A stretch of DNA of 64,000 bases from the NCBI RefSeq assembly GCF_002025205.1, contig NZ_CP019947.1, forward strand, positions 3,448,001-3,512,000. The letters run 5' to 3'. The notes beneath the pieces were generated by a model that saw only the letters and a list, made by a program, of their open reading frames with translations, did not search any database and was not told the origin of the DNA. Below, in pieces: positions 57,296-64,000 of this stretch. Made by a program: the position numbers and the translations under genes. The DNA is from Pseudomonas sp. CC6-YY-74. GTDB taxonomy: Bacteria > Pseudomonadota > Gammaproteobacteria > Pseudomonadales > Pseudomonadaceae. Numbering within the stretch: position 1 is the stretch's first letter; each line of letters starts with the position of its first letter.

Positions 57296-58545
57296 ATGAG
57301 TAATGGAAAACTTGGAGTGCATTCCGAAGCCGGCAAATTGCGCAAGGTGCTGGTCTGCTCCCCCGGCCTGGCCCATCAACGCCTGACCCGAGCAACTGCG
57401 ACGAGCTGCTGTTCGACGACGTGATCTGGGTCAATCAGGCCAAGCGCGACCACTTCGACTTCGTCACCAAGATGCGTGAACGCAATATCGAAGTGATCGA
57501 GATGCACAACCTGCTCACCGAGGTGGTGCAAAACCCCGACGCCCTGAAGTGGATTCTCGACCGCAAGACCTCGGTTAACCAGGTGGGCCTCGGCCTGCAC
57601 GACGAACTGCGCAGCTGGCTGGAAGGCCAGGCGCCGCGCAAACTGGCCGAGTACCTGATCGGTGGCGTCGCCGGCGTCGACCTGCTCACCGGCGGTGGCA
57701 GCGAGCTGGCCAAGATGTTCAGCGAATTCCTCGGCGCCTCCAGCTTTATCCTGCCGCCGCTACCGAACACCCAGTTCACCCGGGACAACAGTTGCTGGAT
57801 ATACGGCGGCGTGGTGTTGAGCCCGATGTACTGGTCAGCGCGGCGCCAGGAAACCCTGCTGATGACGGCGATTTACAAGTTTCACCCGGACTTTCTCAAT
57901 GCCGATTTCCAGTTCTGGTATGGCGATCCGGATCTCGACCACGGCGCTGCCACCCTCGAGGGCGGCGACGTGATGCCGATCGGCAACGGCGTGGTCTTGC
58001 TCGGCATGGGCGAGCGCACCTCGCACCAGGCCATCGGTCAGTTGGCGCAATCGCTGTTCAAGGCCGGCGCGGTGCAACGGGTGATAGTCGCCGGCCTGCC
58101 AAAGTCGCGGGCTGCCATGCACCTGGATACCGTGTTCAGCTTCTGCGACCGTGACCTGGTGACCATCTTCCCATCGGTGGTCGAACAGATCGTCGCCTTC
58201 AGCATTCGCCCGGATGAAAGCCGTCCCGGCGGTATGGATATCCGCCGTGAAGCAAAACCGTTCCTCGAGGTGGTGGCCGAATCGCTCAACCTGAAGAAGC
58301 TCCGCGTGGTGCAAACCGGCGGCGACAGCTACGAGGCCGAACGCGAGCAATGGGACGACGGCAACAATGTAGTCGCCCTCGAACCCGGCGTGGTCATCGG
58401 CTACGACCGCAACACCTACACCAACACCTTGCTGCGCAAGGCCGGGGTGGAAGTCATCACCATCGACGCCAGCGAACTGGGCCGCGGCCGCGGCGGCGGC
58501 CATTGCATGACCTGCCCGATTATTCGCGACCCGATCGATTACTGA
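57296..58545 (+). pseudogene. arcA: Arginine deiminase, single frameshift near the N-terminus
   Basis: From ATG 57296 the frame reads [20 protein letters not shown] and LAHQRLT, as in ArcA, then goes wrong in CCC at 57387-57389. The correct sequence ([20 protein letters not shown]) resumes one frame over and runs to TGA at 58545, including [35 protein letters not shown] and the catalytic cysteine end [17 protein letters not shown]. One added C (ACCCC) restores a normal protein of about 416 residues. ArcA converts arginine to citrulline and ammonia. All other arc genes are intact, so sequence error is a real possibility; if real, fermentative arginine use would be lost. Confidence 0.92.
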
Positions 58546-58639
58546 GTAACCCGCAGCGGCCCTTACCCGAGCCGCGACAATCCCGACGCTGATCCAGCGC
58601 CGGGGTTAAAAACGTTAATTTCTCAAGAGGAAATCCGTC

Positions 58640-59650
58640 ATGGCGTTCAACCTGCACAACCGTAGCCTGCTGAGTTTGATGCATCACAGCGCCCGCGAAC
58701 TGCAGTATCTGTTGGATCTGTCCCGCGACCTGAAGCGCGCCACCTACACCGGCACCGAGCAGCAGCACCTCAAGGGCAAGAACATCGCGCTGATCTTCGA
58801 GAAGAGCTCGACCCGTACCCGCTGCGCCTTCGAGGTCGCGGCCCATGACCAGGGCGCCCATGTCACCTATATAGAGCCGAGCTCCTCGCAGATCGGCCAC
58901 AAGGAGAGCATGAAGGACACCGCCCGCGTGCTGGGACGCATGTTCGACGCCATCGAATACCGCGGTTTCGGCCAGGAGATAGTCGATGAGCTGGCCAAGT
59001 ACGCCGGCGTGCCGGTGTTCAATGGTCTGACGGCGGAATTCCACCCAACCCAGATGATTGCCGACGTGCTGACCATGCGCGAGCACAGCGACAAACCGCT
59101 GCATGAGATCAGCTACGCCTACCTCGGCGATGCCCGCTACAACATGGGCAACTCGCTGCTGATGATCGGCGCCAAATTGGGCATGGACGTACGCATCGGT
59201 GCGCCCAAGGATCTCTGGCCGACGCCCGAGTTTATCGCCCAATGTCAGGCCTTCGCCGCCGAGAGTGGCGCGCGCCTGAGCCTCACCGAAGACCCCGAGG
59301 AAGCAGTCAAGGGCGTCGATTTCATCCACACCGATGTCTGGGTCTCCATGGGCGAACCCGCCGCGGTATGGGACCAGCGCATCGCCCAATTGCTGCCCTA
59401 CCAGGTGAATGCGCAGATGATGAAAGCCTCGGGCAATCCCCGGGTGAAATTCATGCATTGCCTGCCGGCCTTTCATAACAGCGAGACCGAAGTGGGCAAG
59501 GAGCTGGCCGAACGTTACCCGCACCTGGCAAACGGCGTGGAGGTCACCGAAGAGGTGTTCGAGTCGCCGGCCAACATCGCCTTCGAGCAGGCGGAGAATC
59601 GCATGCACACGATCAAAGCGATTCTGGTCTCGGCGTTGGCTGATATCTGA
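58640..59650 (+). CDS. arcB: Catabolic ornithine carbamoyltransferase
   Basis: A 336-residue transcarbamylase. The carbamoyl-phosphate site is [14 protein letters not shown], the ornithine site region is [20 protein letters not shown], and the catalytic cysteine lies in [23 protein letters not shown] precedes the ATG. In the arginine deiminase pathway it works from citrulline to carbamoyl phosphate and ornithine. A GC hairpin (58582-58605) lies between arcA and arcB, consistent with mRNA processing in this operon. Confidence 0.95.
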   Translation: MAFNLHNRSLLSLMHHSARELQYLLDLSRDLKRATYTGTEQQHLKGKNIALIFEKSSTRTRCAFEVAAHDQGAHVTYIEPSSSQIGHKESMKDTARVLGRMFDAIEYRGFGQEIVDELAKYAGVPVFNGLTAEFHPTQMIADVLTMREHSDKPLHEISYAYLGDARYNMGNSLLMIGAKLGMDVRIGAPKDLWPTPEFIAQCQAFAAESGARLSLTEDPEEAVKGVDFIHTDVWVSMGEPAAVWDQRIAQLLPYQVNAQMMKASGNPRVKFMHCLPAFHNSETEVGKELAERYPHLANGVEVTEEVFESPANIAFEQAENRMHTIKAILVSALADI

Positions 59651-59694
59651 CGGATAACCCCGCCCCTGGGGCTGCCGATAGACCGCGAAGGAGT

Positions 59695-59728
59695 CCCGTG
59701 CGCGGGTGTAACTGCCACAGCGCACGGG
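59695..59728 (+). repeat. Inverted repeat between arcB and arcC
   Basis: CCCGTGCGC and GCGCACGGG pair perfectly around a 16-base loop in the 141-base arcB-arcC gap. No T-run follows. Probably an mRNA structure affecting arcC level. Confidence 0.55.
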
Positions 59729-59791
59729 GCAAGTCGCTAGCTTGCCAGCGGCTACAGGCAAGAGTCATCACCTTCGAGAGGGACATGCACT

Positions 59792-60721
59792 ATGCGTATC
59801 GTCGTTGCACTGGGCGGTAACGCCCTCCTTCGCCGTGGTCAACCCATGACCGCGGACAATCAACGGATCAATATCCGGATCGCCGCCGAACAGATCGCCA
59901 AAATAGCCCCCGGCAACGAGCTGGTGGTGGCGCACGGCAATGGCCCCCAGGTCGGCCTGCTGTCCTTGCAGGCCGCCGCTTACACCGAGCTCAGCCCCTA
60001 CCCGCTGGATGTGCTGGGCGCCGAAACCGAAGGCATGATCGGCTACATGATTGAACAGGAGCTGGGCAACCTGCTGCCCGTCGAGGTGCCCTTCGCTACC
60101 CTGCTGACCCAGGTGGAAGTCGACCCGGCCGACCCGGCCTTTCAACACCCGAGCAAACCGATTGGCCCGGTCTACAGCAAGGTCGAGGCCGAGCGCCTGG
60201 CCGCCGAAAAAGGCTGGAGTATCGCCGCCGATGGCGAGCAGTTTCGCCGCGTGGTCGCCAGCCCGCGGCCGATACGGATCTTCGAAATCCGCCCGATCAA
60301 GTGGCTGCTGGAGAAAGGCAGCATCGTCATCTGCGCCGGCGGTGGCGGTATCCCGACGCTGTACGGCGCAGACGGCAAGCTCAAGGGCGTGGAAGCGGTG
60401 ATCGACAAGGATCTGTGCTCGGCGCTGCTGGCCGAACAGCTGCAGAGCGATCTACTGGTGATCGCCACCGATGTCAGCGCGGTGTATGTCGACTGGGGCC
60501 AGGCGACGCAAAAAACCATCAGTGCCGCCCACCCGGACGCCCTGGAGCAACTCGACTTTGCCGCCGGCTCCATGGGGCCGAAAGTCCAGGCCGCCTGCGA
60601 GTTCGCCCGTAATACCGGCAAAGTCGCGGTGATCGGCGCATTGGCGGATATCCAAGCCATCGTCCAAGGTAAGGCCGGCACCCGGATCAGCACGGCGCAA
60701 CCGGGCATTCACTACCGCTGA
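59792..60721 (+). CDS. arcC: Carbamate kinase
   Basis: A 309-residue amino-acid-kinase-fold enzyme making ATP from carbamoyl phosphate, the energy-yielding step of the pathway. Visible: [33 protein letters not shown], the [18 protein letters not shown] insertion, [30 protein letters not shown] and [18 protein letters not shown]. Last gene of arcDABC. Confidence 0.95.
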   Translation: MRIVVALGGNALLRRGQPMTADNQRINIRIAAEQIAKIAPGNELVVAHGNGPQVGLLSLQAAAYTELSPYPLDVLGAETEGMIGYMIEQELGNLLPVEVPFATLLTQVEVDPADPAFQHPSKPIGPVYSKVEAERLAAEKGWSIAADGEQFRRVVASPRPIRIFEIRPIKWLLEKGSIVICAGGGGIPTLYGADGKLKGVEAVIDKDLCSALLAEQLQSDLLVIATDVSAVYVDWGQATQKTISAAHPDALEQLDFAAGSMGPKVQAACEFARNTGKVAVIGALADIQAIVQGKAGTRISTAQPGIHYR

Positions 60722-60754
60722 CATCCCCCTATTCATACTTACAGGAGCCTCGCC

Positions 60755-61108
60755 ATGAGCGAACCCGGCCATCTGCATATCACCCGTGCGCCCTTGCAGC
60801 CCAACGACTTTGGCTACGACATCAACGTCGAGTATCAGGTGGTCAATGATCCCGCGACGGGCACGGCCATGCACTTCAGCATGCACGGTGAAATCAACGG
60901 CGCAGCCTTCACGGAAGAATTCGAACTGCCCAGGGACATGGCCTGCAACTTTGCCAGCAACTGTTTCCACCTCGCGCAGAAACACGGCCTGCCGAAAACG
61001 GCGAATATCATCTCAATGCACCACAAATACGACGCCATGTTCGAAGACATCCGCCAGCGCCTCGATCTGCATTCCGGTGAGGCGGTCAAGCCAGAGCACT
61101 TGCTGTAA
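60755..61108 (+). CDS. DUF5064-like small protein
   Basis: A 117-residue soluble protein of a Pseudomonas-type conserved family (DUF5064 by recollection). It has alternating strands (INVEYQVVNDPATGTAMHF, FTEEFELPRDMACNFASN) and a C-terminal helix (KYDAMFEDIRQRL). AGGAG precedes the ATG. It lies 33 bases after arcC and may be cotranscribed with it. Function is unknown. A GC-rich inverted repeat (GCCCGGGC at 61111-61118 and 61133-61140) follows the stop. Confidence 0.7.
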   Translation: MSEPGHLHITRAPLQPNDFGYDINVEYQVVNDPATGTAMHFSMHGEINGAAFTEEFELPRDMACNFASNCFHLAQKHGLPKTANIISMHHKYDAMFEDIRQRLDLHSGEAVKPEHLL

Positions 61109-61372
61109 CTGCCCGGGCTTGTTGCGCACCAGGCCCGGGCCGGCAGCAACGGGGCGATAGCGCGCCCATGCCGAGCCTCGCGTTGCAGCCATACGTCGAT
61201 GACGATCGGCCCCGTCGCGCCAGCGCGCAGCAACCCGAAGACCTGGCGCTAACGGCGCAGCACGCTCGCCCATCGACCACACTGCCGCGCACAGCAACCA
61301 TCATCTGTTGATTCGCAGCAGCGGCGCCGCTTAGCCCGCAGGCGAGTGCGTACACCAGAATTCGACAGGCTC

Positions 61373-63010
61373 CTAGGTCGCCGCCATCGCCCTGGCCTGC
61401 TCGCGCAGGACGAACTTCTGCACCTTGCCGGTGGCAGTTTTTGGCAGCGCGGTGAAGACCACACGACCAGGCACCTTGAAGCGCGCCATACGCTGTTGGC
61501 AGAAGGCAATCACTTCGGCCTCCGTCAGTTCGACTCCCGGCTTGGCGGTGACGAAGGCGCAGGGGGTTTCGCCCCACTTGTCGCTGGGCATGGCCACCAC
61601 CGCCGCTTCGAGGATCTGCGGATGACGGTAGAGCACGTCCTCCACCTCGATCGAGGAGATGTTCTCGCCGCCGGAGATGATGATGTCCTTGGAGCGGTCC
61701 TTGATCTCCACATAACCGTCGGCGTGCCACACCGCCAGGTCGCCGGAGTGGAACCAGCCGCCGGCGAAGGCTTCGGCGGTGGCCGTGGGGTTCTTCAGGT
61801 AGCCTTTCATCACCACGTTGCCGCGCATCATGATCTCGCCGATGCTCTGGCCGTCCTTCGGCACCGGCTGCAGGGTGTCCGGGTCGGCCACCATCAGACC
61901 GTCGAGCAATGGCGCCCGCACGCCCTGGCGGGATTTCAGGCGCGCTTGCTGCTCGGGGGTTTCGCTGTCCCACTCCTCCTTCCATTCGCAGGCCACGCTG
62001 GGGCCATAGGTTTCGGTCAGGCCATAGACGTGGGTGACGCGAAACTCCATGGCTTCCATGGCCTCGATCACTGCCGCAGGTGGCGCGGCGCCGGCAGTCA
62101 GCACCTTGACCGGGCGGGTCTTCAGCGCCTTCAGCTCATCGGCGGCATTGGCCAGCATGTTCAGCACGATGGGCGCGCCACAGAAGTGGTCGACGCCATG
62201 CTCGGCAATCGCCGGGTAAATCGCCTCGGCGCGCACATGGCGCAGGCACACATTGACCCCGACATAGGCCGCCAGCGCCCAGGGGAAACACCAGCCGTTG
62301 CAGTGGAACATCGGCAGCGTCCACAGGTACACCGGGAAGCGGCTCATGTCCCAGCACATGGCATTGGACAAGGCATTCAGGTGCGCGCCGCGGTGGTGGT
62401 AGACCACGCCCTTGGGGTTGCCCGTGGTGCCGGAGGTGTAGCTGAGCGAGATCGCCTGCCACTCGTCGGCGGGCATCTGCCAGGCATAGTCGGCGTCGCC
62501 TTCGGCCAACAGCGCCTCGTAGTCGAACTGGCCAATCAACTGGCCGTCCTGATATTCCGGGTCGTCGATGCCGATAATCAGTGGCCGGTTGGGCAGGTGG
62601 CTGGTGGCGCGCTGCACCAGTTCGCCGAACTCCTTGTCGACCAGCAGCACCTTGGCTTCGCCATGCTGCAGGATGAAGGCGATAGCTTCGGCATCCAGAC
62701 GGGTATTGATGGCATTCAGCACGGCGCCGCACATGGGTACACCGAAGTGCGCCTCGAACATCGCCGGGCCGTTCGGCGCGATCACCGCTACCGTATCGCC
62801 CAGGCCAATGCCGCGCTGCGCCAGGGCCGAAGCCAGGCGAATACAGCGGCGGTAAGTCTCGCCCCAGGTCTGGCGCAGACTACCGTTGATCAGCGCCGTG
62901 CGCTGCGGGTAGACACTCGCCGCGCGCTCGAGAAAACTCAAGGGACTGAGTGCCTGAAAATTCGCCGCCTCGCGCGGCATGCCATATTCGTAGGGGTTGG
63001 GGCTGTGCAT
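61373..63010 (-). CDS. Medium/long-chain acyl-CoA synthetase (AMP-forming)
   Basis: A 545-residue adenylate-forming ligase. Motifs: ISLSYTSGTTGNPKGVVYHH (ATP loop), YLWTLPMFHCNGW, VTHVYGLTETYGPS, GWFHSGDLAVWHADGYVEIKD, and the catalytic lysine region LPKTATGKVQKFVLR. It resembles the DmdB/AlkK-like branch that activates fatty or methylthio acids. Antisense to its neighbours and divergent from the fabY-like gene, it is a single-gene unit. Confidence 0.92.
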   Translation of the reverse strand: MHSPNPYEYGMPREAANFQALSPLSFLERAASVYPQRTALINGSLRQTWGETYRRCIRLASALAQRGIGLGDTVAVIAPNGPAMFEAHFGVPMCGAVLNAINTRLDAEAIAFILQHGEAKVLLVDKEFGELVQRATSHLPNRPLIIGIDDPEYQDGQLIGQFDYEALLAEGDADYAWQMPADEWQAISLSYTSGTTGNPKGVVYHHRGAHLNALSNAMCWDMSRFPVYLWTLPMFHCNGWCFPWALAAYVGVNVCLRHVRAEAIYPAIAEHGVDHFCGAPIVLNMLANAADELKALKTRPVKVLTAGAAPPAAVIEAMEAMEFRVTHVYGLTETYGPSVACEWKEEWDSETPEQQARLKSRQGVRAPLLDGLMVADPDTLQPVPKDGQSIGEIMMRGNVVMKGYLKNPTATAEAFAGGWFHSGDLAVWHADGYVEIKDRSKDIIISGGENISSIEVEDVLYRHPQILEAAVVAMPSDKWGETPCAFVTAKPGVELTEAEVIAFCQQRMARFKVPGRVVFTALPKTATGKVQKFVLREQARAMAAT

Positions 63011-63253
63011 TATTGTTCTCCAGCGGAACCTTGGGCTGGATAAACCTTACCAGTAGTATGGTTTTGCCGAAGCGCTACCTTGGTCGAAGCAGTGACTCAC
63101 GGGTCATAAATCACGTCAGCATAATCACCCGAACAGTCGAGCCACAGCTCGCCCCATCGAATTACCCCGTGTTTGCGGGTCCCTGGGCGAGCGACAAGCA
63201 GGTATCGCTTCATCTGAGCTTGTCCGGCGTATTTATTTGAAGGAGTTTCCCGC

Positions 63254-64000
63254 GTGAAGTCTCGCTTACCCGTGATTGTTGGTTTTGGTGGTTATAACGC
63301 AGCCGGCCGCAGCTCCTTTCACCACGGCTTCCGCCGCACCGTGATCGAGTCGATGGACCTGCGCGCACGCCAGGAAACCCTCGCCGGCTTGGCCGTGATG
63401 ATGAAACTGCTGCAGGTACTCGACGGCAACTACCAGACCATCGACGGCACGGCGCTGAGCCTGGCGGAGATCGACAGCCGTTTTGCCGAACAGATTCTCG
63501 CCTCGACCCTGGTACGGCGTATCGAAAAGCAGCATCTGGATGTCGACGCCGCCCACTGGCAGAAAAACATCAGCGTCAGTGGCGCGTCCGGCACCCCGCT
63601 GAGCTTCATTAGCAATCGCAAGCAACTGCCCGAGCCACTGCCGACCAATTGGTCGGTGGAGGAGCTTAACGCCACCGAGGTGCGCGTCACCCTGCACGAC
63701 AACTGCGACTTCAAGGTCGACAGCTACCGCGCCCTGCCGGTGAAGTCCGCCGGTCAGTTGCCCAGCGGTTTCGAGCCGAGCGAACACTACAACTCACGCT
63801 TCCACCCGCGCGGCCTGAGCATGGCCATCGTCGGGGTGACCGACGCCCTGCGCTCGACCGGCCTGCCCTGGCAATCGATCGTCGATCGGGTACAACCGGA
63901 CGAAGTCGCGGTGTTCGCCAGCTGCATCATGAGCCAGCTCGACGAAAACGGCTTCGGCGGCATGATGCAATCGCGCCTCAAGGGCGGCCGGGTCACCGCC
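63254..64000 (+). CDS. fabY: Beta-ketoacyl synthase, FabY-like, N-terminal part (runs off right edge)
   Basis: 249 residues are visible from a GTG at 63254 with AAGGAG in front. The sequence LPVIVGFGGYNAAGRSSFHH matches the start of the atypical ketoacyl synthase of pseudomonads (PA5174 in P. aeruginosa) that primes fatty-acid synthesis from acetyl-CoA. It lies beyond arcC as I recall it in P. aeruginosa. The first half of the thiolase fold starts at LSMAIVGVTDALRSTG; the catalytic cysteine and histidines lie outside the window. Confidence 0.85.
   Translation, partial: MKSRLPVIVGFGGYNAAGRSSFHHGFRRTVIESMDLRARQETLAGLAVMMKLLQVLDGNYQTIDGTALSLAEIDSRFAEQILASTLVRRIEKQHLDVDAAHWQKNISVSGASGTPLSFISNRKQLPEPLPTNWSVEELNATEVRVTLHDNCDFKVDSYRALPVKSAGQLPSGFEPSEHYNSRFHPRGLSMAIVGVTDALRSTGLPWQSIVDRVQPDEVAVFASCIMSQLDENGFGGMMQSRLKGGRVTA

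Noticed and set aside
57380..57400. Programmed frameshift in arcA
   Set aside because: No slippery heptamer or stimulatory structure is seen, and ArcA is not known to be frameshifted; deletion or sequence error is simpler.
61346..63043. Long open frame (565 codons) on the forward strand
   Set aside because: It is antisense to a complete acyl-CoA synthetase with all motifs; GC-rich codon bias opens the opposite strand.

Overview
The window is a Pseudomonas chromosome segment in which a large, partly decayed genomic island (left, about 1-44.9 kb) abuts conserved core genome (right, about 44.9-64 kb). The core side carries rmlBACD, dctBD-dctPQM, arcDABC and the start of a fabY-like ketoacyl synthase. 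As I recall it, this gene neighbourhood matches P. aeruginosa around PA5161-PA5174. Core genes are GC-rich, whereas roughly 32.6-42.5 kb is visibly AT-richer. The island boundary is a 48-nt 3' fragment of tRNA-Thr(TGT) at 44883-44930, next to a frameshifted tyrosine integrase. The other end of the island is not in the window.

Layout of the island. (a) 1-1.1 kb: the end of a second tyrosine recombinase and unrecognised debris. (b) 1.2-12.4 kb: a leftward catabolic and uptake cluster (GMC alcohol dehydrogenase, enolase-superfamily dehydratase, aldehyde dehydrogenase, complete dipeptide-type ABC importer, GlcG/HbpS-like protein) with a divergent LysR regulator. (c) 12.7-14.1 kb: a folB-folK-cca block in which only folK reads intact. 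(d) 14.2-20 kb: a TetR regulator with matching palindromic operators, divergent from a short-chain fatty-acid set (AtoE permease, AACS stub, thiolase, MaoC hydratase, AhpD-like protein, EamA exporter). (e) 20-21 kb: IS3 debris. (f) 21.2-32.6 kb: a tightly coupled leftward operon, in transcription order GMC oxidoreductase, its small subunit, EtfB, EtfA, a membrane Fe-S ETF:quinone reductase, acetoacetyl-CoA-synthetase-like ligase (frameshifted), thiolase-like protein, DUF35 partner, decayed MFS transporter and ALDH. (g) 33.4-42.2 kb: a C1 module with MetF, a MetV-like partner, LysR, FolD, PurU, a GcvT-like methyltransferase and a short BCCT transporter. (h) 40-44.7 kb: IS3 and IS21 debris and the integrase.

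How it may work together. Modules f and g look like one catabolic system. A BCCT carrier suggests an onium substrate (betaine, carnitine or sulfonium type). A GcvT-like enzyme would move methyl groups to tetrahydrofolate, and MetVF, FolD and PurU would oxidise them to formate. A cytosolic GMC dehydrogenase would pass electrons through ETF and the membrane Fe-S protein to quinone, and the CoA ligase, thiolase-like/DUF35 pair and ALDH would process the carbon skeleton. A motif (ATTTGATCT) lies upstream of three of these transcription units. The substrate is inferred, not shown.

Caution: folB, the AACS-like ligase, the integrase and core arcA are each broken by what looks like one missing base, and cca by two, several in short C/G runs. 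Some could be sequencing errors. The MFS and IS remnants carry stop codons by substitution and are genuine decay.
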